A stretch of DNA of 64,000 nucleotides from NCBI GenBank assembly GCA_023374025.1, contig SIJG01000009.1, positions 2,285,475-2,349,474 of the forward strand, in the 5' to 3' direction. Below the pieces are notes generated by a model. It was not told where the DNA came from. It was given only the letters and a program-made list of their open reading frames with translations, and ran no database searches. This DNA is from Heterodera schachtii (taxonomy: Eukaryota; Nematoda; Chromadorea; Rhabditida; Heteroderidae). Both the position numbers and the translations under genes were made by a program. Of this stretch, positions 22,525-35,100 are shown piece by piece (within the stretch, counting starts at the first letter, position 1; the number at the start of each line of letters is the position of its first letter).

Positions 22525-23795
22525 ATTGTAAAATATGAACTGAAAAATGCGCATTTTTCAGTATTAAAATTACAATTGTAAAACATGAATTGAAAAATGC
22601 GCATTTTTCAGTAATTAAATTACAATTGTAAAATATGAACTGAAAAATGAACTGAAAATGCGCACTTTTCAGTAATTAATTACAATTGTAAAATATGAAC
22701 TGAAAATGCGCATTTTTCAGTAATTAAATACAATTGTAAAATATGAACTGAAAATGAGCATTTTTCAGTAATTAAATTACAATTGTAAAATATGAACTGA
22801 AAATGCGCATTTTTCAGTAATAAATTACAATTGTAAAATATGAACTGAAAATGCGCATTTTCAGTAATGAAATTACAATTGTAAAATATGAACTGAAAAT
22901 GACTGAAAATGCGCACTTTTTCAGTAATTAAATTACAATTGTAAAATATGAACTGAAAATGCGCATTTTTCAGTAATTAAATACAATTGTAAAATATGAA
23001 CTGAAAAATGAGCATTTTTCAGTAATTAAATTACAATTGTAAAATATGAACTGAAAATGCGCATTTATCAGTAATTAAATTACAATTGTAAAATATGAAC
23101 TGAAAAATGCGAATTTTTCAGTAATAAATACAATTGTAAAATATGAACTGAAAATGCGCATTTTTCAGTAATAAATTACAATTGTAAATATGAACTGAAA
23201 ATGAAATGAAAATGCAATTTTTCAGTAATTAAATTACATTGTAAATATGAACTGAAAAATGAACTGAAAATGCGCATTTTTCACTAATGAAATTACAATT
23301 GTAAAATATGAACTGAAAATGCGCATTTTTCAGTAATGAAATTACAATTGTAAAATATGAACTGAAAATGCGCATTTTTCAGTAGTGAAATTACAATTGT
23401 AAAATATGAACTGAAAATGCGCATTTTTCAGTAATGAAATTACAATTGTAAAATATGAACTGAAAAATGCGCATTTTCAGTAATGAAATTACAATTGTAA
23501 AATATGAACTGAAAAATGCGCATTTTTCAGTAATGAAATTACAATTGTAAAATATGAACTGAAAAATGCGCATTTTTCAGTAATGAAATTACAATTGTAA
23601 AATATGAACTGAAAAATGAACTGAAAATGCGCATTTTTCAGTAATTAAATTACAATTGTAAAATATGAACTGAAAATGCGCATTTTTCAGTAGTGAAATT
23701 ACAATTGTAAATATGAACTGAAAAAATGCGCATTTTTCAGTAATGAAATTACTACAATTGTAAAATATGAACTGAAAATGCGTATTTTTTAGTAA
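22525..23795. repeat. ~50-bp satellite, about two dozen units
   Basis: The array repeats a unit of taattaaattacaattgtaaa, atatgaactgaaa and atgcgcatttttcag. Each unit holds two perfect palindromes, tacaattgta and tgaaaaatgcgcatttttca. Some units have an extra partial copy (tgaactgaaa). The units are nearly identical, which suggests recent homogenisation. Open frames across it are artefacts. Confidence 0.95.
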
Positions 23796-24104
23796 TGAAA
23801 ATTTTAAAAAAAAATTTGTATTTTCATAAAATATTTTTACTGTTTTTTCATATATATTAATTTGAATTAACTTTTGAATTTTTCATAATGAAAATCCGGC
23901 ACCTTAATGATGGTGACACAAAATTAATATTAAAATCAAACCATAGCAAATAATTTATATAATAGCAAATAATTTACATAATTTTCGCTTATTTAAATAC
24001 CGAAATTTCTTTTATTTTTATTTTTTTCAAAATCGCTTCATTTTTTACCATTAAATTACTCAATTAGTGCAATTATTTTTCGTCAATTATTTCCTAAGAA
24101 TTGG

Positions 24105-24240
24105 ACACAATTAATAATAAACCGTAAATATTGCATGTTACAACAACCTTTTGTCAGATTTTGCACGCAATATTCGCCATGGGCTCAATGAGCGCAACAT
24201 TTTAAACAAACTGATAAGTGCGTTGCCATTAATCCACCCA
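24105..24240 (+). promoter_or_regulatory. Conserved upstream block of chemoreceptor C
   Basis: Contains ttggacacaattaataat, tttgtcagattt, cacgcaatattcgccatggg, ctcaatgagcgcaaca and ataagtgcgttgccatt. It ends ~50 bp before the start codon. See the matching blocks at receptors A, B and D. Confidence 0.55.
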
Positions 24241-24287
24241 AGACTTTTGAAATTAAAACGGGTGAAATTTCTTAAAACTATTGCAAT

Positions 24288-25597
24288 ATGGCTGATTTGA
24301 ACAATTTAACGGTAATTAACAAATTATTTTTATGTGATTATTATTTTTCAATGAATTCAAGTTCTTTTTGGAATTGACAAATGAAACTCCAAATTGGAAA
24401 TTGATCAGCTGTTCTGCAATATTTGGTATCATCGCAACAATGGGAATTGTGCTCAATTTTTCAATCATTTATATCACCATCAGGACAAAGTAATTAAATA
24501 TATTCTTAATTAACTAATATTAATTATTTTAGGTCACTCAATGGCACCGTTAATTACCTTTTGGCACTTTGCTCCTTTTTTGAAAGTCTTCACCAATCTG
24601 GCCATTTTTTGTTCGTTTACGTCGCATTTTCTGGACAAAATTTAATTGAGTATCGTTTGGCAGCAAAGATTATGTTCATCCCTTCTTTTGGTTATGGTAA
24701 GTTAAAAATTTAAATTTTCATAATTTATTAAATTTTTTTGTTTAGGTGCAGTTTATATTTCGATGCTTTTCACTGGCGTTGACCGACTAATAGTAATAAT
24801 TTTTGGTGAAATGTAAGTAATTATCTTTAGATAATTAATGCAATTAAAATTTATAGGAACAATAAGTATAAAATTCGTTTGTATTTGGCAATGGTTACAA
24901 TTTTTTCAACTTTCTACGGCTGCTTTTTTATTCTTCTACTATACCAAGCTACACAATTGCACGGTGATCAGATGATCACCGGTTGCTTTGTCGACGTATT
25001 AATGGTCGGATTAAAAATAATAAAAATTGAAAATAATTAAATAATTTAGTTTACGCCAAGATTCCGTGTTATTATATGTTTATCGATCATTTTAATTACT
25101 TTGATTATTTATTTGATTGTTGGAATGGTTATAAAATTTAAATCAGCCGGTCATTAATGCTTAATTACATCATTAAAAACTATAATTGCCCTAATTTAGG
25201 CTTACCCTCAGCTGATTCGATTAATCATCGCGTTTTTCGAGCTCTTTGTTGTATCATCACAGTGAATATTGGAGGCTATTTAATGGGTGTGCTTTTTGCT
25301 TCTCTGATCACGCATTTAATTCAGTCTCCGATCACTGCTTGGTTTGTGCAAGTAATCAATGGAATTCTGTTGAACATTGGCGCGGCATCGAATGGACCAA
25401 TTTTATATTTTACGAGGCAAATTAAAAATTAAAAATTTTAATAAAAAATTTTCTTTTATTTTAGCACGGAATATCGGCAAGCATTTCGAGATGAATTTCC
25501 AATAATATTTAAACCAATTTTAAACGTAATCCAAGTTTCTCCACAGCAAAATGGAACCACATTCGCCCCACCCGCAGGACACCATCGAAATCTCTGA
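24288..25597 (+). CDS. Srsx-like seven-transmembrane chemoreceptor C
   Basis: Eight exons: 24288-24311, 24362-24489, 24533-24696, 24746-24812, 24857-25004, 25050-25149, 25200-25416, 25465-25597; 326 residues, all phases closed. Signatures: NETPNWKLI before TM1, TGVDRL after TM3, the LIIYLIVGMVIKFKS helix (TM5), a long exon 7 covering TM6-TM7, and the C-terminal STEYRQAFRDEFP motif. Intron 7 again has a GC donor. The product should be a membrane GPCR of the nematode Srsx class. Downstream (25,598-26,000) I see no gene. Confidence 0.87.
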
Positions 25598-25999
25598 TTA
25601 ATTTTCATTTTATTTTTTTGCCCCATTATTTTACCAATAAATTTTTTTTTAATATTTTTGAATCATATCAATTTTGGGAATTTTTGTCATTATCGGAATC
25701 TTTGGAATTGTCATTTCAATATAGTGAAAATTAGGCATTATTTATTCTGCTATTTAAATTTATTTTAATTTTTAAATAAATATTTACTTCAACAAATAAA
25801 GTGCCAAACTGGCAAAATACGGAATAACTTTTAATAGAATTTTTATGCACTTGGATAACCTTGCGCCAGTGTTTTCAATGCAAATTGACCTAACCTAGTT
25901 TAGGTCCCATTTTGGTCATTTTTCTAATTTTTATTTACAATCAATTAAAAAATTACCCATTTAGTGAAACATTTTCGCCAAGTATTTTTGCCAAATAAA

Positions 26000-26132
26000 T
26001 TGGAAACAATAATAATGGACAAGTAACCTTTCGTGTGGAACAATTACCACATTTTCATATTTTAACACGCGATATTTTCCCTGGGCTCAGTGCGTAACAT
26101 CAAAAGAAATTGTTAAGTGTGATTCATTCGAA
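26000..26132 (+). promoter_or_regulatory. Conserved upstream block of chemoreceptor D
   Basis: Contains ttggaaacaataataatgg, cacgcgatattttccctggg, ctcagtgcgtaacatc and ttgttaagtgtga, ending ~50 bp before the start codon. It aligns in order with the block of receptor A. Confidence 0.55.
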
Positions 26133-26179
26133 TATTTCAATTTGATATTTTCAATTGTTAATTGTAAACTGCTTTAATA

Positions 26180-27481
26180 ATGGTTGATTCTGACCTGAAC
26201 AGTTTAACGGTAATTAACCTATTAATTATGAGTATTATTTTTAATCAATTTAAGTTCCTTTTGGAATTCGCAAATGAAACTCCCAACTGGAAACTGATCA
26301 GCTGTGCTGCAATATTTGGTATCATCGCCACCATGGGAATTGTCCTCAATTTTTCAGTCATTTATGTCACCATCAGGACAAAGTAATTAATATATTTATT
26401 TATTTAAAATTAATTATTTTAGGTCACTCAATGGCACCGTTAATTACCTTTTGGCACTTTGCTCCTTTTTGGAAATTCTTAGCCAATCTGGCCATTTTTT
26501 GTTAGTTTACATCGCATTTTCTGGACAAAATTTAATTGAATATCGTTTGGCAGCAAAATTTATATACATTCCTTCATTTGGTTATGGTAAGTTTAAAAAT
26601 TATGTTTTTATAATTTATTCAATTATTAGGTGCAATTTTTCCTTCGATGCTTTTCACCGGCATTGACCGACTAATTATATTAATTTTTGATGAAATGTAT
26701 GCAATTATCGCTTATAAATAAATGAACTAATGAAATTAAAATTTATAGGCATAATAAGTATAAAATTCGCCTATATTTGGCAATGTGTACAATTATTTCT
26801 GCTTTCTTCGGTTGCTTTTCTACTATTTCACTGTACCAAGCTGCACAATTGCATGGTGATCTGATGATCACCGGTTGCTTTGCTGACTTTATCATGGTTG
26901 AATTAAAAACATAAAATTAAAATAATTATTTTTAGATTTGGTCAATCATTCAAAACATTATATGTTTGTCGATACTTATAATGATTTTAATTATTTATTT
27001 GATTGTTGGAATTCTGATAAAATTTAAATCAACCGGTGATTAATGCTTAATTACATCATTAAGTTTTTTAATTGCCCCTAATTAAGGTTTACCCTCAGCC
27101 GATTCGACCAATTATCGCGTTTTTCGGGCTCTTTGTTGTATCATCATAGTGAATGTTGGAGGCTATTTAATCTGTTTGCTTTTTGTTACTCTGATTAATC
27201 ACTTCATTCCTTCTCCGATCACTGCTTGGTTTGTACAAGTAATCACCGGTATTCTGTTGAACATTGGCGCCGCATCGAATGGACCAATTTTATATTTTAC
27301 AAGGCAAATTAAAAATTAAAACGGTTTTAATACTTTATTTTATTTTAGTACGGAATATCGGCAAGCATTTCGGGATGAATTTCCAACAATATTTAAACGA
27401 AATTTAAACAAAATCCAAGTTTCTCCACTGCAAAAAGGAGCCGCATTCACTCCAACTGCAGGACACCATCGAAATCTTTGA
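26180..27481 (+). CDS. Srsx-like seven-transmembrane chemoreceptor D
   Basis: Eight exons: 26180-26209, 26255-26382, 26423-26586, 26630-26696, 26749-26896, 26936-27035, 27087-27303, 27349-27481; 328 residues, phases closed. The start MVDSDLNSLT is two residues longer than in B and C. Family marks are as in B: NETPNWK, TGIDRL, STEYRQAF, with a GC donor at intron 7 (AG/GCAAAT). It is most similar to receptor B, including long identical words in exons 3 and 7 and the 3' flank, in inverted orientation. Confidence 0.88.
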
Positions 27482-27720
27482 TGAAAAAATAAATATTAGT
27501 TTTTTAAATATGTATAAACCTTTTTAAAAGATTTTCTCCCATTATTCATATAAATGTTTATGTAAATATTTAATTTTTTCGTTATTTTAAAAATATTTAT
27601 TAAAATTGATAATTATAAATGTCAATAAAGATAATAAATTTATTACCATTGCTTTGATTTAATCGCCACCGCTGAAAAAATTCGTATTCATTCTTATTTT
27701 GCGAAATATTATTTAAATTT
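27482..27720. repeat. 3' flank shared (inverted) with receptor B
   Basis: Words such as cattattcatataaatgttt, taatttttt-cgttatttt and ttgatttaatcgcca appear as reverse complements at ~7,180-7,345. This shows that the B/D duplication included ~200 bp beyond the stop codon. Confidence 0.7.
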
Positions 27721-28154
27721 TATTTCAAAAATTTGCGAAATTTCTACGGCGGCGTCTCTCGGCACTGCCCGACTAAAATCCCCCAAACGGCTTCGGCTAC
27801 ACGACATTTGAGGACTTTGGGCACGACTTTTTGAGGACCGAAATTTGAAGATATCCCCGACATTTAAAGACCAGACATTTGAGGACATACCTAATTCAAA
27901 AAAGAATAAATGGAAATTTATTTTAATCATTATAAAAAAAAGAAAATGCATTTCCAGGGGCCAACGGGAGCGAATATAAAAATATTCGTTATTTGGATCA
28001 TCCCAGTTTTCAAAATATTGCGCATGAGACGATATTGCAAGGCTTCAAATTATATGAGGAGCTTTTATAAGATTTTTCCCTTTAACTTCGTGCTGGACAA
28101 TTACGGATTTAATGTTTCTGCGTTGGAAAATGCGCCCGAATGTTTTTTTTGGCC

Positions 28155-28855
28155 GTGACTGGACAATCCGACAGTGGACAATTCGACAGTGGACAATCCG
28201 ACAGTTGGACATTCCGACAGTGAGGACAATTCGACAGAAGTGGACAATCCGACAGTAAATTTAAATTTTAAAAATAATTTCTAGTCAGTTCAACAGATTA
28301 TTTCCTATAAATATCTCAATTCAAATCAATTTAGCTTAAACTTGTTAACAAATTAAAATTAGTTTGGTATGCTCGTAACTAAAGTACAATAAAATAAATA
28401 AATATGCAAAAATAAATTTGGAGTGACCCATAAAACCAAAGTGATGAGAATGAAAGTGATTTTTGCTGATCAAAATGTTTGCCAAAAGTATTGACCATTC
28501 CGTTTACCTATTCAAATGGATTCGTCGTCCTCAGAAGGAGAAATTCATGAACCCATTCCACAAATCCAAGCAGTCCAACCCAATCCACAAATCTCATCAC
28601 CCCCTGCTAATCTGCTACCAAAAGAAATTCCTGATCAGTGGCTTGAAAATCACGAAACAAATTGATTTGAATTGAGATATTTATATGAAATAATCTGTTG
28701 AAATGACTAGAAAATATTTTTAAAATTTAAATTTACTGTCGGATTGTCCACTGACGGATTGTCCACTTCTGTCGAACTGTCCTCACTGTCGGATTGTCCA
28801 ACTGTCGGATTGTCCACTGTCGAATTGTCCACTGTCGGATTGTCCGGGAGCCCTT
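28155..28855. repeat. Palindromic element with 'ggacaatccgacagt' words
   Basis: The left end repeats ggacaatccgacagt-type words about six times (28,155-28,257). The right end repeats their inverse, about seven copies (28,733-28,848). The arms continue inward (tttaaattttaaaa, caacagattatttc). The right tip, tccgggagccctt, recurs at 62,344-62,358 next to different repeated words. Apparent ORFs inside are by-products. Confidence 0.85.
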
Positions 28856-29190
28856 GAAAAGGTCATCAAGAAAAGTGAAAAATTCAAAGGCAGATCTCAC
28901 AGCATCCTGATGCTATAGTGGAAAAGATTGATTGGAATTATTTGGTTACTTTGAAGGTCCGGCGTTGCCGATAGGCGCCGCCGGGAAAATTTTTGGCTAA
29001 TTTTAATTTTTTTTTTAAATTTATTTAAAACATTGGCATCCTGATTAAAAAAAAAATTTTATTTGAAATGAGTGCACAAACTTAACTCGCCTCTGGACCA
29101 AAATACGCTTTTTCCCTGGTAGAATCCAAAACTAAAACCAAATTCTAAATCAGCAGAATTGGCTAAACCGAGCAAAAGGCTTATTTCGCA

Positions 29191-32100
29191 ATGTCCCATC
29201 CACTCTGGCGTCGTGTCTCGAGAATTGGTTCCGTTTTCGTTTTGGCCAGTGCCACGGGCGGTGCTGCGTATGTCGGCACGGTATTCCCCCTCAACTTTGT
29301 TTTTTGCAGTTTTTGTTTGTTTTCACAGCATTATGTTCGGCACGGCACTCTGCCAGAGTTGCCGCAATGGACGCAACAATTTGTCGACCGAATGCCAACG
29401 AATGGTGAGACGGAAATTGCATTTTGAGAAATTATTTTCCCAATTTTTATTTGCCCCGAAAGTTCCATAAAGGATCACCGGTAATACTTTAGTTTGTACC
29501 CCCCCCCTTTTTGAGAAAATAAAATTTGTTTAAAGTCATATACAATACTTTATTATGGGTTTTTCGGGGTCGCTGATCACGAATATGACATTCATTTCGA
29601 ACAATTCCGAAACCAGGACCTGAATTCGACAAAAAGTCGAAAATTTAATTTTTCGAGTTTCTAATTTTTAGTCTAGAAACGACTTAAACACACGGAAACA
29701 AACTGAAATCTATCCATTCATGCAATAAAAGGTCATTAAACCATTTTTAGACTAAAAATGAGAAATTTGAAAAATTATGTTTTCGACTTTTTGTTCGAAT
29801 TCGGGTCCGGGTTTGGGAATTGTTCGAAATGAATGTCATATTCGTGATCAGCAACCCCGAAAACCCCATAATAAAGTATTTTATATGACTTTAAACAAAT
29901 TTTTTTTATTTTCTCAAAAAGGGGGGGGGGGTACAAACTAAAGTATTACCGGATCACCAATAACGAAAATATTTTGCGTCCTTTCAGGCCAATTTAGGGT
30001 CTCGAGTTCGATTTTTGGTCCCAATTTTAGTTTGAGTCGGAAAATGTGAATTAATTGGTTTCATTTGAGCCAACTATTCAAAAAAAAGTAACATTTTGCA
30101 AGATTTAGCGCAGATTTTGCTGGTAAAAGTGTTGTGACTGATGCCAAATTTCACATTAAAAACCGGGGGGTTTTCCGATGGGAAAAGGGGGACGAAGAGA
30201 GGGAAATTGGCATAAAAAACGTGCCATTTTTACGTTAATTTTCCATCCAATCATATTTTCAGTACGTTCACCAAATGAAAATGCGTCAAAACAAATGGAC
30301 AAACGGCACAGAAAGTCGGAGGTAATTACGAATTGAGAAAATTTTCTGAAAAAATTTTCATTTTTCAAAGTTTGCGAACGTGCAAAGAATTGCTGAGCTG
30401 GAGAAACAATTGGCAAAACAAAAAGTTTGCTTCAAAATCCATCCAATTTAAAGCGAAAATTTAAGGGAATGGAAAAGCAAAAAATTGCGCAAGCGGTCGA
30501 AGAGCAACGGAAGTTGGACGAAAGGTTTGCTCGATTAGGAAAAAAAAAATTTTTTTTTTTTGTCTATTTGTCTCGTTGGCTCATTGGTTTTTGTAGGATA
30601 GTCAATGGAAAAGGGTTGGTGGTTCGAGTCCGCCCCATGAATTACTCTTTTTTTTATCCAAAATTTAAAAATGACGGTTTTCAAATATCATTTTTGAAGG
30701 ATGTTTTTTTTTCCAACCAAATTGCATAATCCTGGGTATCATTTTAAAGCATATAATGAGGACAAATTTTCTTCTAAGCAAAGGCTAAGCGATTTTTGAC
30801 GATTTTGAAAAAAATATGGGCGTTCAAAAAAAAAAATTTTTTTTTTTATAACTTTTTTTTTTCGAACCTGCCCATTTGAAAATTACGACTGTGAGATATT
30901 GCAATTTTTTTCTGTCTGTGAAATTGTGTGTTCGTTCAGTCTCTCCAAAATGGCGTTGGAAATTGAGCGGAGACGGAACAGAGAAATGACCACCACTGGC
31001 GCAACACAAAAAACTGATCACCTCGTCGGCTCAACGGTGTTGTGAGATTTGCTTATGACACACAACTGTGGTTTTTGAATTTGACCCACTGCTCCAGGGC
31101 TTTCTAGGGTCGCCGATCACGAATCCCGCATCCATTTCGACATATGTCGAACCCCGACTCGAATTCGAACAAAAAGTCGAAAATTCAAAAAATTTCAAAA
31201 TTCACTTTGATGTTCGAACCTATGTAGAATGATTATTTTCAGGTGTTCGCAATGGTTTCTAGTTAACTTATGCTTGTTTTAATCTATTTTTGATTTTTTG
31301 TTCGAATACGGGTCCGGGGTTCGAAATAGTTAGAAATGGATACCAGGTTCGTGAACAGCGACCCTGAAAACCATAGGAAGCATGTTTTCACGACTTTTGA
31401 AAACAACAAAAAAAATTTCTTCAAAAAGGGGGGCAACCATCGGCAGTATTACCCAATGCCGAACCCCGGAATTTATTATTTTTCCCCTTGTGAAAATGAA
31501 AAAAAATTCCCAAAATTTGAAATTTTCAGAAAAAAATGCCATTTAGACAGGGAATGATGCTAAATGTCGAGGGATGCATTCAATTCTTCCCATCCCCCAT
31601 TTGTCTAAAAATTTCAAGAAAAATATATTTGATTAACTACTATTTTTTTGAAATTTTATGAAATAATTAGCACCCCCCCCCCCCGCCGTTTCTCCCCCGA
31701 ATTTTTAAAGAATTTTTTTTTAAAAAAAACTAGTAATTCTTAATTTCTAAAAAACCTTTGGAAATTTCAAAAAAAAAAAAAAAGAATATTTTCTTGCAGC
31801 GCACTGAATCGGATGAAGCCGAATTGGACGCGCAACTGAAGCGGGCGGCGCTTGCACACGCCGAACATTTGGAGCGAGTGATCAGGACACAGAAGCAAAT
31901 CCACGACATGGAGACTCAGCAGATTGTGCAGGTGATGGTGGTGAAGGAGTAGTGCGAAAAAGTGTTGGAAAATGCAAAATTTTTCCAATAGGCGCTGTCA
32001 AAAAAAATTTTAAAATATTTTTCAAGTCATCAAAAATTTATTTTTTAAAATTAAATAGTGAACATGTGCGTGGTTTTGGCCCGTAACCAATTAAAAAAAT

Positions 32101-35100
32101 TTCCAAGAAAAAATGGGCAAGTTTTTTGAAAATTTCGCACAATTTTCCTAATTTCATTAGATTTTTCAAAAAAGTTTCCGCGGGGTCGCTTATCAACACC
32201 GTCGGAACCCTTCAAAATCTGGCCCCCAACTAGCAGAAATTTTATCATTTTTGGCGCAAAACGACCACAATTCTGTGCTTTTGTTTTCTCCTCGGCACTG
32301 AAAATTTCTGAAAAATAATACGGGATAAAAAAAATTTTTGCCCGATGATTAAAAAAAACATTTCGGGTTCTTCCCTCCGATTTTTTTTTTAAATTTTTTT
32401 TGGTTACGGGGGCCTGCCATGGTAATAGAAAATCAATCGGTGAAAAATGAAAATTTAAAATTTTTCTTCGTTCGTTTAATTCATGGGCTTTTTTTTACCA
32501 ATTTATTTTTTCTAGTGACTTGTTAAATTTGCAGGACACAATTGCCATTGAGCGGGACAAATTTGGCAAACAAATTGAAAATGGACTCGTCAAGATGGCG
32601 GCCATTGAAGAAATGTTGAAAGGTCGTGCAACAAAAGTAATTAACAAGTGTATTATTATTATTAAATTTTCGGCTTCTGTAGGAAAATGAGAAATTTTTT
32701 GCCCTTTTTCGCCGAATTTTGCCATAAAGTTTAAATCAAAATAAATGAGTAAAATTGGTGTTTTTTGAGTCACAATTGGATTTAAGCAAAGTTTGAAGAG
32801 CAACACAAAAACTAAGGCTTTTTGAGAAGAGCAGCAGAAGAAGAGTCCGAGTGAGGTCCAATGCATCGCTTAAATACGGGAAGGGGCGGGCAGTGAATTC
32901 GTTTAAAGAAGGCGGACACAAAACAGACAAGGGGGAACAACAGAACGGACCGGGTCAGTTTAGTACGGGCCGTTTTAGTACGAGCGCAAGTTTTTCCACT
33001 ATAACTTTTTTATTTGTTATCCAAATCCAACTTTCTTGATATCATTCGAGAGCCCTTCGGATGCTCTATTAGCCTGCAAAATTTCAAAAAATTTTGTAAA
33101 GTTTAAAAAAAGTTTGAGCCAAAAAAGTTGGAAAATCTGGTTTTTTGAATTTTTCTGGCCATAACTTTTTTGAACCTTAACAAAATTTTTCGCAATTTTG
33201 CAGATTAATAGAGGACACTTAGGGCTATCGAACGATACTAAAAATGTTGGATTTGGTTGGCAAAGAAAAAAGTTATAGCCAAAAACTTGCGCTCGTACTA
33301 AAACGGCCCGTACTAAACCGACCCCGACCGGAACAGAAAGAACATTCGGCACATTAAAAGGAAAATGTTAGGGAAAAGCGCCAGGGGGGATGAGGCAAGG
33401 GATTATTTTTGACGGTGAACAAATTCAGATCAAAAGGGATGAATGATTGTGAGAAATTGTTTTGGATAAATAAGACAAAAACAAGTGAATAAATTGTTAG
33501 AGAAAAAAGGATGGACAGACGGATCCCACATTGAGTAAATTAAAAAAAATTGCCAATTTTTCCTACGGGCCTGCTGAAATAAAGCCCCCCGGGGAGGTCT
33601 ATTTTAGTTGAAATCATATTTCAATTTCCCGAAAACATTTTGCCGCCTCCCCCCCCCCCCCCAGGATTTGGAGAACCGAAGGGCCAAAACCTATTGGACA
33701 ATTTGCCATTCGCTGACGGACGCATTGGCCAATGGCGGCACGGCACGGAGCAAAAAAACGACTTACTATAAAACCCAACTGCTGAAACAGGTAGCCGCTG
33801 TCTGTTTAGGCTGACCAATGCGTTATTTGTTGGCCATTTTGGATTCCAATGTTCATCATAAAAGGTGGGAGCAGATCTTTCCAAATTTTGCGAAAAATTT
33901 TTCTAGCAATTCAAAAAAAATTTTGATGAATTATTAAATTTTTCATTAAAAAAATCTAAGTAAGTCGCTGAAAAATTTTTGATTTTTTTCTGAAGAATTT
34001 CTAAATTAAAGATTTTTTTACGGGTCGTCCCGGTGGGGGTCAACTGGACGGCAATCAACTGCTGGGCGCCAGCACGGTTTTCGGAGCATAACTCTTTCCA
34101 TAGTTGTCCGAATTGAATGAATTTAGTAGCATTCGACAGCCCTTGGTGTTTTCTATAAGCATGCCAAATTTCGTTAAGTTTCAGAAAAGTTACGGCCAAA
34201 AAACATAGACAAACTGCGTTTTCCGATTGGCCATAAAACTTTTCTGAAACTTAACGAAATTTGGCATGTTTATAGAAAACACCTATTGCTATCGAATGCT
34301 ACTAAATTCATTCGATTCGGACAACTATTTAAAGAGTTATGCTCCGAAAACCGGACTGGCCTTCACTATACAATAAATTTCTAAATTGTAAAAAAGAGAA
34401 AAATGTACATTTTTTAAAAAAATTAAAAAAAAGAATCTAAGCCATTACAAATTACTCCCTTTGTTTTTTTTTTCTAAATTCGTCCACCAACTTACAATTT
34501 GTTGGTTTGATTTGTTTGTATTTGCCTGTGGATACGAGGGATTTGCGAGAGTCTCTGGTTCTCGATTCCCGAGTCGAGAAATTTCTCGGCTTTTTTGGGT
34601 CTCGGTTCTCGTATCGTTTCCCGGGGTCCTTTCTCGGTCTCGGTAAAAATCACTTCTCGCACATCCCTAATGTGGATACAATGCCTTTTCCTTCCCCCTT
34701 TTGCAGATTGCTGTTCTCAAAAAACTCGTCGGAAATGACGCTTTTGCTCAGTCCGTTTGCGCCCATTTCCCATCGGACGATGCCATTGGACGGGGTGTGC
34801 CGACGGAGCAGGGATTGATCAAACGCTTTGACGGGGTATGCCCCCGGGGGCAATTCCGAGAAGGCGCCAATCGAATCTATTCCATTTCCTTACAATTTTA
34901 CATAAAACGGAATTCCTGCACAAAATCAGGAATAGGCAGCTCATCATCCCCCCTCGCCACATTTCATTTTTTCGTCGCATATTTTTTTCCAAAAAAAATT
35001 TCAAACTATAAGAAAATTTCAAAAAAAAAAATTTTAAAATTTTTTTTTGCGATTTTTTCAAAATTGTAAGTTTTCCAAAAAAAAAATTGCTGAAAATTTT

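Noticed and set aside
22525..23795. Regular repeats resembling a CRISPR array, and ORFs across them
   Set aside because: The units are contiguous satellite copies with no variable spacers, in a eukaryotic genome. The ORFs simply follow the repeat.
28463..28675. 70-residue ORF
   Set aside because: It lies in the arm of the 28,155-28,855 palindrome, with no recognisable domain.
30568..30637. tRNA-like stretch in MIC60 intron 5 (ttggctcattgg ... ggttcgagtcc)
   Set aside because: The T arm pairs, but the acceptor and D stems do not. Not called as a tRNA.
33621..33884. 87-residue minus-strand ORF
   Set aside because: Antisense of MIC60 exon 33,665-33,790 and a poly-C tract.
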